This document shows, piece by piece, positions 35,044-43,656 of a stretch of DNA of 64,000 nucleotides. Below the pieces are notes generated by a model. That model saw only the letters and a program-made list of their open reading frames with translations, made no database searches and was not told the origin of the DNA. Position 1 is the stretch's first letter. Each line of letters opens with the position of its first letter. This stretch comes from Aliiroseovarius sediminilitoris (lineage in GTDB: Bacteria > Pseudomonadota > Alphaproteobacteria > Rhodobacterales > Rhodobacteraceae): positions 2,728,001 through 2,792,000 of the forward strand of contig NZ_FOJB01000001.1 of assembly GCF_900109955.1 (NCBI RefSeq), read 5' to 3'. A program made the translations under genes and the position numbers.

Positions 35044-36168
35044 ATGGGTGCAGCCCAAGACGATCTGAAGCGGACGGGTCTTTATGACCTGCATCTGGAG
35101 CTTGGCGCCAAGATGGTGCCGTTTGCCGGTTACGAAATGCCCGTGCAATACCCATTGGGCGTGATGAAAGAACATCTGCACACGCGCACAGCCGCTGGGC
35201 TGTTCGATGTCAGCCATATGGGTCAGGTGATCTTGCGTGGCGACAATCCTGCCCAATCTCTGGAACGCATTGTGCCCCAATCTGTCATCGCGCTGGCCGA
35301 AGGTCGCCAGCGCTATGGCCTGTTCACCAATGACGACGGTGGCATTCTGGACGACCTGATGATCGCCAATCGGGGCGATCACCTGTTCCTTGTGGTGAAC
35401 GCTGGATGCAAGGATGCCGACATCACCCATATGCGCGTCCACCTGACCGATTGCGAGGTCGAAGTGATTGACGACCGCGCCCTTCTGGCCTTGCAGGGAC
35501 CGGCTGCCGAGGCGGCGCTTTCGCGGCTGGTGCCGTCGGCCAAGGACATGAAATTCATGGATGTGTCCGTCACCGACAGTGACTTTGGCGAGCTGTGGCT
35601 GTCCCGCTCGGGTTATACTGGCGAGGACGGCTATGAAGTCTCGGTTCCCCAAGCTCATGCCGAAACCTTCGCCCGTGCGCTTCTGGCAATGGAGGAGGTC
35701 GAACCGATCGGCCTGGGCGCACGTGACAGTCTGCGGCTTGAGGCCGGTCTGTGCCTCTATGGCAATGACATCGACACAACAACGACACCGGTCGAGGCAG
35801 CGCTGGAATGGGCCGTTCAAAAGGTGCGCAAGACTGGTGGAGAGCGCGAAGGCGGTTTCCCCGGTGCCGATCGCATCCTGACCGAGTTCGAAAACGGTGC
35901 CACCCGCCGCCGCGTTGGCCTGTTGCCCGATGGCCGCGCGCCCATGCGAGCTGGCACAATGCTCTATGCGACCGAGGACGCAGAGACTTCCATCGGTGAA
36001 GTCACGTCAGGCGCATTCGGTCCATCCATCGAACGTCCCATGTCGATGGGCTATGTCGGTATCGACCACGCCGACACCGGCACAAGGATTTTCGGCGATG
36101 TGCGCGGCAAGCGCCAGCCGGTCACGGTCGCGGACATGCCGTTCCGCCCCGCCACCTATAAACGTTGA
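35044..36168 (+). CDS. gcvT: Glycine cleavage system aminomethyltransferase (T protein)
   Basis: The T protein transfers the methylene group from the aminomethyl-lipoyl H protein to tetrahydrofolate and releases ammonia. The 374-aa product shows LGAKMVPFAGYEMPVQYP near the N-terminus, FDVSHMGQ, GYTGEDGYEVS and the C-terminal GDVRGKRQPVTV. Two ATGs are six nt apart; the second is chosen because the GGAGG site would be only 1 nt from the first. It is the first gene of gcvTHP and is controlled by the tandem glycine riboswitch. Confidence 0.95.
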   Translation: MGAAQDDLKRTGLYDLHLELGAKMVPFAGYEMPVQYPLGVMKEHLHTRTAAGLFDVSHMGQVILRGDNPAQSLERIVPQSVIALAEGRQRYGLFTNDDGGILDDLMIANRGDHLFLVVNAGCKDADITHMRVHLTDCEVEVIDDRALLALQGPAAEAALSRLVPSAKDMKFMDVSVTDSDFGELWLSRSGYTGEDGYEVSVPQAHAETFARALLAMEEVEPIGLGARDSLRLEAGLCLYGNDIDTTTTPVEAALEWAVQKVRKTGGEREGGFPGADRILTEFENGATRRRVGLLPDGRAPMRAGTMLYATEDAETSIGEVTSGAFGPSIERPMSMGYVGIDHADTGTRIFGDVRGKRQPVTVADMPFRPATYKR

Positions 36169-36195
36169 CCCCAGAGATCCAGCAGGAGACACAGA

Positions 36196-36555
36196 ATGAA
36201 ATATACCGAAGAACACGAATGGCTGCGTGAAGAAGACGGCGTCTATACCGTGGGCATCACCACCCATGCCGCCGAACAGCTTGGTGATGTTGTTTTTGTA
36301 GAACTTCCCGAAGTGGGCGATATCGTGTCCAAGGATGACGAGATCGTGGTGATCGAAAGCGTCAAGGCCGCGTCCGATATCCTTAGCCCGCTGGATGGTG
36401 AAATCGTCGAGGTGAACGATACCATCGTGGACGAACCAACCAAGGTCAACGAAGACGCAGAAGGTGAAGCGTGGTTCTTCAGGATCAAAGCCTCGGACAC
36501 CAGCCCGCTGGATGATTACATGGATGAAGCCGCCTATAAGAAATTCATCGGCTGA
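36196..36555 (+). CDS. gcvH: Glycine cleavage system H protein
   Basis: The H protein is the lipoyl carrier that shuttles the aminomethyl intermediate between P, T and L proteins. The 119-aa product carries the lipoylation lysine in [12 protein letters not shown], preceded by [11 protein letters not shown] as expected, and starts [15 protein letters not shown]. It lies 27 bp after gcvT with a CAGGAGA ribosome site and 89 bp before gcvP. A gene for the shared L protein is not in the window. Confidence 0.96.
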   Translation: MKYTEEHEWLREEDGVYTVGITTHAAEQLGDVVFVELPEVGDIVSKDDEIVVIESVKAASDILSPLDGEIVEVNDTIVDEPTKVNEDAEGEAWFFRIKASDTSPLDDYMDEAAYKKFIG

Positions 36556-36644
36556 TCCACGGGTCTTGACCCTTTCTGCACAGGTGCAAGGGCCAGTCCG
36601 GCCCTTGCCAAACCCTTATGCCTGCCCCCGCACGGAGAAACGCA

Positions 36645-39491
36645 ATGTCGTTCACGCCCACCGGTTACAAACCTTATGACTTCGCCAACCGCCGCCATAT
36701 CGGCCCGTCACCATCCGAGATGGACGAGATGTTCAAGACGATCGGCGTCAAGGATCTGGATGACCTGATTGACCAGACCGTTCCCAGAAGCATCCGACAG
36801 GATGACGCTTTGGACTGGGGTCCGGCACTGTCGGAACGTGAGGCGCTGCACAAGATGCGCTATACGGCCGCGAAGAACCAGGTCATGCGCTCGTTGCTTG
36901 GTCAGGGGTATCACGGCACGGTCACGCCACCTGCGATCCAGCGAAACATTCTGGAAAACCCGGCTTGGTACACGGCTTACACGCCCTATCAGCCCGAGAT
37001 TTCGCAGGGGCGGCTTGAGGCGCTCTTGAACTTCCAGACCATGATCTCGGACCTGACGGGACTTGAAATCGCCAATGCTTCGCTTCTGGACGAAGCCACC
37101 GCCTGCGCGGAAGCGATGACCATGGGGCAACGCATCGCCAAGTCGAAAGCCACGAAGTTCTTCGTGGACGAAGGCTGCCACCCGCAAAACATCGCGGTGA
37201 TGAAAACCCGCGCGGCCCCCTTGGGGATCGAGATCGTCATCGGCGACCCGGAACAAGATCTGGTTGCGGACGAGGTGTTCGGTGCGATCTTCCAATATCC
37301 CGGCACCTATGGCCGCGTGCGCGATTTCACTGACCAGATCACCGCGCTGCACGAAGCGAAAGCCGTTGGTATTGTCTCCGCTGACCCGCTGGCGCTGACC
37401 GTGTTGAAAGAGCCGGGCGCGATGGGGGCTGACATTGCCGTCGGCTCTTCGCAGCGTTTCGGCGTGCCGATGGGCTTTGGCGGCCCACACGCCGCCTATA
37501 TGGCCACCGCCGACCAGCACAAACGCTCGATGCCCGGTCGTTTGATCGGCGTCTCGGTCGATGCGCGCGGCAATCAGGCCTATCGCCTGTCCCTGCAAAC
37601 CCGCGAACAGCACATCCGGCGTGAAAAAGCGACCTCGAATGTCTGCACCGCGCAGGCGTTGTTGGCGGTGATGGCCGGTTTCTATGCCGTTTTCCACGGC
37701 CCCGAAGGCTTGAAAGCCATCGCGCAGGACGTGCATCTGAAAACCGTGCGACTGGCCAAGGGGCTTGAGAATGCTGGCTTCACCATCACCTCGAAGCACT
37801 TCTTTGACACGATCACCGTGCATGTCGGCGCGCTGCAAAACACCGTGCTGAAATCTGCGCGTGAGGAAGGCATCAACCTGCGACCTGTCGAAACGGAATA
37901 TGTCGGCATAACGCTGGATGAGGCCACTCGACCCGCCGTGATTGAAGGTGTCTGGCGCGCCTTTGGCATCACCCGCAGCTATGATGACAGCGACAATGAA
38001 TACCGTCTGCCAGATGCCAGTCTGCGCACCTCTGACTATCTGACCCACCCAGTGTTCCACATGAATCGGGCCGAGACGGAAATGATGCGCTACATGCGTC
38101 GCTTGGCCGACCGCGATCTGGCCCTTGACCGCGCAATGATCCCGCTTGGCTCGTGCACCATGAAGCTAAATGCGGCTGCCGAAATGATGCCGGTGACGTG
38201 GCGCGAGTTTGCCTATATCCACCCGATGGCCCCGGAAAGCCAGGTCGAAGGCTATTCCGAGATGATCGAAGATTTGAAGCAGAAACTCTGCCTGATCACT
38301 GGCTATGATGACATGTCGATGCAACCCAATTCGGGCGCGCAGGGGGAATATGCGGGGCTTTTGACCATTCAGGCCTATCACCGGGCGCAAGGTCAGGGTG
38401 AACGCAATGTCTGCCTGATCCCGATTTCCGCGCACGGCACCAACCCGGCCTCGGCGCATATGGTCGATATGGATGTGGTTGTGGTCAAATCAGCGGCGAA
38501 TGGGGACATCGACCTTGATGACTTCCGCGCCAAGGCCGAAGCGGCGGGCGACAAGCTTGCGGCATGCATGATCACCTATCCATCCACCCACGGCGTGTTC
38601 GAAGAAACCGTGCGCGAGGTTTGCAAGATCACCCACGACCACGGCGGGCAGGTTTATATCGACGGCGCAAACTTGAACGCCATGGTCGGCCTGTCGAAAC
38701 TGGGCGAGATCGGCGGCGATGTCAGCCACCTCAACCTGCACAAAACCTTCGCCATCCCGCATGGCGGCGGTGGTCCCGGTATGGGGCCGATTGGCGTGAA
38801 GGCTCATCTTGCGCCGCATCTGCCGGGCAACGGTCTGATCGGCGAAGAAGGCGCGGTATCCGCTGCCCCCTTCGGATCGGGTTCAATCCTGCCGATCAGT
38901 TGGGCTTATGTGCTGATGATGGGCGGCGACGGACTGACCCAGGCGACGAAAGTGGCGATCCTGAACGGCAACTACATCGCGGCCCGTCTGAAAGGTGCGT
39001 TCGACGTTCTGTTCACCGGTCACAATGGCCGCGTGGCGCATGAATGTATCATCGACACGCGCCCCTATGCCGATAGCGCGGGCGTGACCGTCGATGACAT
39101 CGCCAAACGTTTGATCGACAACGGTTTCCATGCCCCAACGATGAGCTGGCCCGTGGCAGGCACGCTGATGATCGAACCGACCGAGTCCGAGACCAAGGCC
39201 GAACTGGATCGGTTCTGCGATGCCATGCTGGCGATCCGGGAGGAAATTCGCGAGATTGAGGAAGGCAAGATCGACCCGGAAAACAACCCGTTGAAAAACG
39301 CGCCGCATACCTATGTGGACCTCGTCGGTGAATGGGACCGGCCCTATACCCGCGAACAGGGGTGTTTTCCGGCGGGCAGCTTCCGGGTGGACAAGTACTG
39401 GTCGCCCGTCAACCGCGTGGACAACGCCTATGGTGACAGGCATCTGGTCTGCACCTGCCCGCCCTTGTCGGACTATGCCGACGAAAGCTAA
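36645..39491 (+). CDS. gcvP: Glycine dehydrogenase (decarboxylating), P protein
   Basis: The PLP enzyme decarboxylates glycine and passes the aminomethyl group to GcvH. At 948 aa it is the single-chain form with both P1-like and P2-like halves. The first half has [19 protein letters not shown] (cited as [11 protein letters not shown]), and the second half holds the PLP lysine K700 in [18 protein letters not shown]. The start [13 protein letters not shown] follows GGAGAAA; the frame extends nine codons further. A strong hairpin terminator follows. It is the last gene of the gcv operon. Confidence 0.96.
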   Translation: MSFTPTGYKPYDFANRRHIGPSPSEMDEMFKTIGVKDLDDLIDQTVPRSIRQDDALDWGPALSEREALHKMRYTAAKNQVMRSLLGQGYHGTVTPPAIQRNILENPAWYTAYTPYQPEISQGRLEALLNFQTMISDLTGLEIANASLLDEATACAEAMTMGQRIAKSKATKFFVDEGCHPQNIAVMKTRAAPLGIEIVIGDPEQDLVADEVFGAIFQYPGTYGRVRDFTDQITALHEAKAVGIVSADPLALTVLKEPGAMGADIAVGSSQRFGVPMGFGGPHAAYMATADQHKRSMPGRLIGVSVDARGNQAYRLSLQTREQHIRREKATSNVCTAQALLAVMAGFYAVFHGPEGLKAIAQDVHLKTVRLAKGLENAGFTITSKHFFDTITVHVGALQNTVLKSAREEGINLRPVETEYVGITLDEATRPAVIEGVWRAFGITRSYDDSDNEYRLPDASLRTSDYLTHPVFHMNRAETEMMRYMRRLADRDLALDRAMIPLGSCTMKLNAAAEMMPVTWREFAYIHPMAPESQVEGYSEMIEDLKQKLCLITGYDDMSMQPNSGAQGEYAGLLTIQAYHRAQGQGERNVCLIPISAHGTNPASAHMVDMDVVVVKSAANGDIDLDDFRAKAEAAGDKLAACMITYPSTHGVFEETVREVCKITHDHGGQVYIDGANLNAMVGLSKLGEIGGDVSHLNLHKTFAIPHGGGGPGMGPIGVKAHLAPHLPGNGLIGEEGAVSAAPFGSGSILPISWAYVLMMGGDGLTQATKVAILNGNYIAARLKGAFDVLFTGHNGRVAHECIIDTRPYADSAGVTVDDIAKRLIDNGFHAPTMSWPVAGTLMIEPTESETKAELDRFCDAMLAIREEIREIEEGKIDPENNPLKNAPHTYVDLVGEWDRPYTREQGCFPAGSFRVDKYWSPVNRVDNAYGDRHLVCTCPPLSDYADES

Positions 39492-39508
39492 GCGGACTTG
39501 TGACCAAC

Positions 39509-39546
39509 AAAAACGGGCGGTGGAGTGATCCACCGCCCATTTTTTA
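39509..39546. terminator. Bidirectional intrinsic terminator between gcvP and ocd
   Basis: GGGCGGTGGA pairs with TCCACCGCCC (39515-39524 with 39529-39538), a 10-bp perfect stem with loop GTGA. It is followed by ATTTTTTAT for the plus strand and preceded by CAAAAAC, so the minus-strand transcript has a T-run too. It should end both gcvTHP and the convergent ctlX-rocF-ocd transcript. Confidence 0.92.
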
Positions 39547-39554
39547 TCACTGGC

Positions 39555-40604
39555 CTAGCTTGCGGACCGTTGCAACATCCCAAACAGATCGCGCGGATCA
39601 TCGGGGTCGGCCAACATATCTAGCTGCGTGAAGAATTCCGTCCCGACAATGGCTTTCGAGATGTAGCGCAGCGCCGAGAAATCCTCGATCGCGAAACCCA
39701 CACTGTCAAACAGCGTGATCTGCTTGGCGTCCGTCCGCCCCTTGGCCTGCTCGGTGATCACCCGCCAAAGCTCGGTGATCGGGTGGTCCTTGTCCAACTG
39801 CTGGATCTCACCCTCGACCCAGGTCTGTTCGGGGTACTCCACGAAGATGCTGGACCGCAGCAGGATGTCGCGATGCAGCTCGGTCTTGCCGGGACAGTCG
39901 CCACCGATGGCGTTGATATGCACGCCCTCGCCAATCATGTTGTCCGTCAGAATCGTCGCATATTGTTTGTCGGCGGTGCAGGTGGTGATGATCTGCGCGC
40001 CTTCCATACTTTCCTCACCGGTTTTGCAGGGAATGACGGTCAGCCCCTGCCCGGCAAGGTTACGGGCGCATTTCTCGGTCGCGGCGGGGTCGATGTCATA
40101 CAAACGCACCGTGTCGATGCCACAGATCGCCTTGAAGGCCAGGCACTGAAACTCGGACTGCGCACCGTTGCCGATCATCGCCATCGTCGTCGCGCCCTTG
40201 GGCGCCAGATGTTTCGCCGCCATCGCCGAGGTCGCCGCCGTGCGCAGGGCCGTCAGCACTGTCATTTCGCTCAACAACTTGGGGTATCCGCTGTTCACAT
40301 CTGCCAACAGACCAAACGCCGTCACGGTTTGCAGCCCTTCTTTGGTGTTCTTCGGATGGCCGTTCACGTATTTGAAGCCATACATCTCGCCGTCCGAGGT
40401 CGGCATAAGCTCGATCACGCCCACGTCCGAATGGCTGGCGACACGCGGGGTTTTGTCAAACAACTCCCACCGCTTGAAATCGGCTTCGATCTCATCAGCA
40501 AGTTCGATCAGCAGTTTTTCAATGCCGATATGATGGACAAGCCCCATCATGTGTTCAACGGACACAAAGGGCACATAGGCAAGTTCAGAGGGAAGCGGCG
40601 GCAT
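39555..40604 (-). CDS. ocd: Ornithine cyclodeaminase
   Basis: The 349-aa enzyme of the OCD/mu-crystallin family converts ornithine directly to proline and ammonia using bound NAD+. It has ALRTAATSAMAAKHLAPKGA with the catalytic region, a Rossmann motif MIGNGAQSEFQ and a C-terminal ITLFDSVGFAIEDFSAL. It is the third gene after ctlX and rocF, 24 bp behind arginase, which fits a pathway citrulline/arginine to ornithine to proline. The substrate call relies on this context because the family also contains alanine and lysine cyclodeaminases. Confidence 0.9.
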   Translation of the reverse strand: MPPLPSELAYVPFVSVEHMMGLVHHIGIEKLLIELADEIEADFKRWELFDKTPRVASHSDVGVIELMPTSDGEMYGFKYVNGHPKNTKEGLQTVTAFGLLADVNSGYPKLLSEMTVLTALRTAATSAMAAKHLAPKGATTMAMIGNGAQSEFQCLAFKAICGIDTVRLYDIDPAATEKCARNLAGQGLTVIPCKTGEESMEGAQIITTCTADKQYATILTDNMIGEGVHINAIGGDCPGKTELHRDILLRSSIFVEYPEQTWVEGEIQQLDKDHPITELWRVITEQAKGRTDAKQITLFDSVGFAIEDFSALRYISKAIVGTEFFTQLDMLADPDDPRDLFGMLQRSAS

Positions 40605-40628
40605 CGGATGTCCTTTCGTCAGACAAGA

Positions 40629-41558
40629 TCAATAACTTTGTGTGCGACGGTCCAGCACACGGCGGCCGAACAGGCTTGCGGTCAGGTCCACCATCAGGCG
40701 CGCCGTGCGTCCACGGTCATCCAGAAACGGGTTCAGTTCGACCAGGTCGAGCGAGGTGACAAGGCCGCTGTCATGCAGCATCTCCATGATGTGATGGGCC
40801 TCGCGGAAGGTGGCTCCGCCGGGAACCGTTGTGCCCACGGCTGGCGCGATGTCGGGTTCGATGAAATCCACGTCAAGGCTGACATGCAGAAGCCCGTTGG
40901 CCTGCGCGACCCGATCCAGAAACGGCAACAGCAGCTTGGCCAGCCCGTGTTCATCAATGGCCCGCATATCATAGGCATGTGCGCCTGAGGCTTGCAGCAA
41001 ATCCCGCTCCATCCCGTCAACCGAACGCAAGCCAATCAAGCACAAGTTCTGTGGATCAAGTTGCGCGGGTAACGGCTTGCCCAGCATGTCCGGGAATCCG
41101 TCCAGCCCGCAGGCAAACGCCACGGGCATGCCGTGAATGTTCCCACTTGGCGAGGATGCCGGAACGTTGAAATCGGAATGTGCGTCCAGCCACAGCACGA
41201 ATTGCGGGCGACCCATTTCGGCAGCAGCGGCCACATGGCCGGTGACGGTGCCCATGGACAGCGCATGATCGCCGCCCAGATATATCGGCAACACATCCTG
41301 CTTTGCCAGTTCATACGCATGGCGGTGCAGGCTGCGCACCCAACCCGCGACTTGAGGCAGTAATTTCAGATGGCTGTGTTCTGTTTCAAGCGTTCCGACC
41401 TCGTCGCGCTGCGCATCGCCAAGATCGGCGACCTCGTGACCCAGCGATGCCAGTTCCTCGGCCAGGCCGGCAGTGCGATAGGCCGCAGGCCCCATGATAC
41501 AGCCGCGACGACCAGCGCCTTCCTCTATCGGTGCGCCAAGCAGGTGGATGTTGGTCAT
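40629..41558 (-). CDS. rocF: Arginase
   Basis: The 309-aa binuclear manganese enzyme hydrolyses arginine to ornithine and urea. Metal-ligand motifs are clear: GGDHALSMG, WLDAHSDFN, SLDVDFIEPDIAP, and the C-terminal ELNPFLDDRGRTA. The N-terminus MTNIHLLGAPIEEGAGRRGC is typical of arginases rather than agmatinases. The start overlaps the stop of ctlX by 4 nt (ATGA). Ornithine formed would be used by the next gene, ocd. Confidence 0.93.
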   Translation of the reverse strand: MTNIHLLGAPIEEGAGRRGCIMGPAAYRTAGLAEELASLGHEVADLGDAQRDEVGTLETEHSHLKLLPQVAGWVRSLHRHAYELAKQDVLPIYLGGDHALSMGTVTGHVAAAAEMGRPQFVLWLDAHSDFNVPASSPSGNIHGMPVAFACGLDGFPDMLGKPLPAQLDPQNLCLIGLRSVDGMERDLLQASGAHAYDMRAIDEHGLAKLLLPFLDRVAQANGLLHVSLDVDFIEPDIAPAVGTTVPGGATFREAHHIMEMLHDSGLVTSLDLVELNPFLDDRGRTARLMVDLTASLFGRRVLDRRTQSY

Positions 41559-42511
41559 TGGGCCTCTCCTTCCGGGGTAAGGTGCGGACGCGGGCTGAGG
41601 TGAATGCCCGCAATGGTGCAGCGCACGGACCCGCCCGCCATTTCGATCGTCGGGATGTCCAGCGGCAATATCTTCAGATGCGTTTCAATTCGCTGGCGTT
41701 GCGCTGGGGCCATGGCCGCCATGGCGCGCGAGGACATCGCCAGCAGTCGCCCATCGCGACCCTGCAGCTCGATGGCATTGCCTGCGAAATCGGCAATCTG
41801 GTCCTGCGACAGGTCGATGACCTCGCGATCACCCTGCGAAAGACGGTCGCGAATTTCGTCCCGACGCGCGACATCGCGGATGGTCTCCAGCCCTATCAGC
41901 GCCACATCGGTGCCGATGCACATCAACACATTGGTATGATAGATCGGCAAACCGGCGGCGTCATAGGCATCAAACACCATCGGCTCATAGTTGAAATGCG
42001 TGCAGAACCGTTCCAGCAATACCTCGCTTGTGCGCTTGGACCGCGCGGCATAGGCCACACGTTCCACGTGATCCAACACCATCGCCCCGGTGCCTTCAAG
42101 GAACAGCCCGTCCTGCTCCAGCCCCGAATAGTCGATGATGTCCTGCACACGATAGCGGTGCTTGAGCATGTCCAGAATATCGGGGCGCCGTTCGATGCGG
42201 CGGTTCGAAGAATACATCGGATAGACCGCCACATGCCCGCCAGGATGGGTCGAGAACCAGTTGTTCGGAAACACGGCGTCCGGGCGGTCATCACGCGGAT
42301 CGTCAAACAGGTGAACCTGCACTCCCTCCTCGCGCAGGGCCTGCACCGCTGTTCTGATCTCGGCCTGCGCCTGTGCGGCCAGGTTTTCCGCGGCATCCGC
42401 GGGGGCATCAGTCTGAAATCCATTGTCCCGCGCCGTTTCGGCATTCGGGTGAAAACGATGCGGGCAGATCATGATCACGGCGCTTGGCGCCTGAAGCGAG
42501 CTTTGTGGCAT
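41555..42511 (-). CDS. ctlX: Citrulline/arginine-utilisation amidinohydrolase-like CtlX
   Basis: The 318-aa protein belongs to the guanidino-group modifying (PF19420-type, arginine deiminase-like) fold. Expected catalytic features are the acidic EGTGAMVLDH, a central YHTNVLMCIG with the catalytic histidine region, and a late cysteine in GGSVRCTIAGIH. Proteins of this type beside arginase and ocd have been called CtlX, citrulline utilisation hydrolases. The substrate here is inferred. A TTG ten codons upstream is an alternative start. It is the first gene of the operon, divergent from an Lrp-family regulator. Confidence 0.82.
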   Translation of the reverse strand: MPQSSLQAPSAVIMICPHRFHPNAETARDNGFQTDAPADAAENLAAQAQAEIRTAVQALREEGVQVHLFDDPRDDRPDAVFPNNWFSTHPGGHVAVYPMYSSNRRIERRPDILDMLKHRYRVQDIIDYSGLEQDGLFLEGTGAMVLDHVERVAYAARSKRTSEVLLERFCTHFNYEPMVFDAYDAAGLPIYHTNVLMCIGTDVALIGLETIRDVARRDEIRDRLSQGDREVIDLSQDQIADFAGNAIELQGRDGRLLAMSSRAMAAMAPAQRQRIETHLKILPLDIPTIEMAGGSVRCTIAGIHLSPRPHLTPEGEAQ

Positions 42512-42636
42512 TCTGGGTCTCGGGTCAAAGTGAATACCCAATCATAGCAACTTCATGATTTCAAAAATAATACGCAAATCTATTACTAAACTCAAATCAT
42601 GTTGCCATATTTTACAGTTTCACTTAACAATTTGTT
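42512..42636. promoter_or_regulatory. AT-rich divergent control region of ctlX operon and lrp-like gene
   Basis: These 125 bp are visibly A+T-rich compared with the rest of the window, with runs such as TTTCAAAAATAATACGCAAA and ATTTTACAGTTTCACTTAAC. Divergent Lrp/AsnC regulators usually bind degenerate AT-rich sites in such gaps. I could not define operator half-sites or promoters with confidence. Confidence 0.45.
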
Positions 42637-43062
42637 ATGCACATTTTCGATGACCTTGACCGCAACTTGATCGCCGTCCTGCGCGAGGATGGCCGCGCGC
42701 CGATCTCCAAATTGGCCGAAATCCTCGGCGTTTCCCGCGCTACCGTGCAGGCGCGGCTTGATCGCCTATTGGACAGCGGCGCGGTGCTGGGCTTTACCAT
42801 CCGCGCGCGACAGGACCATGGCCCGGACGGGGTTCACGCGATCATGATGATCGAAGTGTCGGGCCGATCCACGACCGCCGTTATCAAGCGTCTGCGCGGA
42901 TTGCCGGAATTGCGCAGCCTGCATTCGACGAACGGGAAGTGGGATCTTGTGGCGCAGTTGACCGCCGAAAGCCTGACGGATTTCGACCGGGTGCTGCGCG
43001 ATGTGCGGGTGGTCGAAGGGATCACCAACAGCGAAACCAGCATTCTACTCAGCACGGTCTGA
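42637..43062 (+). CDS. Lrp/AsnC family transcriptional regulator
   Basis: The 141-aa protein has an N-terminal winged helix-turn-helix (DLDRNLIAVLREDGRAPISKLAEILGVSRATVQARLDRL, cited as EILGVSRATVQARLD). It also has a C-terminal ligand-binding RAM domain with GKWDLVAQLTAESLTDFDRVL. Lrp relatives of this size act as local amino-acid-responsive activators, such as BkdR or PutR. Its divergent position suggests it controls ctlX-rocF-ocd in response to arginine, ornithine or proline. The ligand is inferred from context only. Confidence 0.88.
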   Translation: MHIFDDLDRNLIAVLREDGRAPISKLAEILGVSRATVQARLDRLLDSGAVLGFTIRARQDHGPDGVHAIMMIEVSGRSTTAVIKRLRGLPELRSLHSTNGKWDLVAQLTAESLTDFDRVLRDVRVVEGITNSETSILLSTV

Positions 43063-43123
43063 TCCCTTGACGGCAGCCTGTCGCAACATCATATGCCGTT
43101 TATAGAATTTATAGGAGCGCCCC

Positions 43124-43564
43124 ATGCCCAGTTCTGCCAAAATGACTTGCCTTGAATGTGGCAGCGTAAACCGTGTTCCAACCGACAAGCTGGGCGCGGG
43201 TCCGAAATGCGGCACCTGCGGTGCGAAACTGTCGGACGGCAAGGTGCGCGAGTTGGATCCGACGACTCTCTCCAAAGCCGCAAAAAACGATGACACACCT
43301 TTGCTGGTGGATTTCTGGGCGCCTTGGTGTGGACCTTGCCGATCAATGGCGCCTGCGTTCGCACAAGCTGCACGGTCGATGTCTCCGCAAGCGCGGTTTG
43401 CGAAGGTCAACACGGAAGACCACCCCAACGTCTCGATGAAAAACAATATCCGAGGCATTCCAGCGCTGATCCTTTACCAAAACGGCAAAGAGGTCGCGCG
43501 TCATGCCGGGGCCATTCCAGCCAATGCAATCGAAGCATTCGTGCGCAAAAACGCGAAACTGTAG
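43124..43564 (+). CDS. trxC: Thioredoxin TrxC (thioredoxin 2)
   Basis: The 146-aa protein has the TrxC architecture: an N-terminal zinc module with Cys9, Cys12, Cys29 and Cys32 (CLEC and CGTC), then a thioredoxin domain with active site WCGPC (Cys69, Cys72) and the cis-proline GIPALILY. TrxC reduces disulfides in the cytoplasm and is often induced by oxidative stress. The upstream sequence TTTATAGAATTTATAGGAG holds both a direct repeat and the ribosome site. It is the single gene between the Lrp regulator and the iron-box operon. Confidence 0.94.
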   Translation: MPSSAKMTCLECGSVNRVPTDKLGAGPKCGTCGAKLSDGKVRELDPTTLSKAAKNDDTPLLVDFWAPWCGPCRSMAPAFAQAARSMSPQARFAKVNTEDHPNVSMKNNIRGIPALILYQNGKEVARHAGAIPANAIEAFVRKNAKL

Positions 43565-43580
43565 CCGCACAAGATTATCC

Positions 43581-43595
43581 TGACTATTTTTGTCA
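43581..43595. promoter_or_regulatory. Iron-Rhodo box (TGA-N9-TCA) upstream of the DUF1111 operon
   Basis: TGACTATTTTTGTCA matches TGA-N9-TCA exactly and is symmetrical over four bases on each side (TGAC/GTCA). This is the consensus described for iron-responsive control in Rhodobacterales, bound by an RirA- or IscR-type Rrf2 protein. It lies 62 bp upstream of the first gene of an imelysin-containing operon, where an iron operator makes sense. Chance occurrence is possible for such a short motif. Confidence 0.65.
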
Positions 43596-43656
43596 GAACC
43601 ACTTTACGTCGCTGCCATCCGCCAATAGAACTGGGCGCGTTCTGTAGGAGCCTGTG

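Noticed and set aside
36708-38060. 450-codon minus-strand open frame opposite gcvP
   Set aside because: The gcvP product is conserved in the other strand and the antisense translation is His/Arg/Gly-rich without any known domain.
43580-43596. The CTGAC...GTCAG hairpin as a trxC terminator
   Set aside because: The stem is only five pairs and no T-run follows; the match to the iron box is the better explanation.
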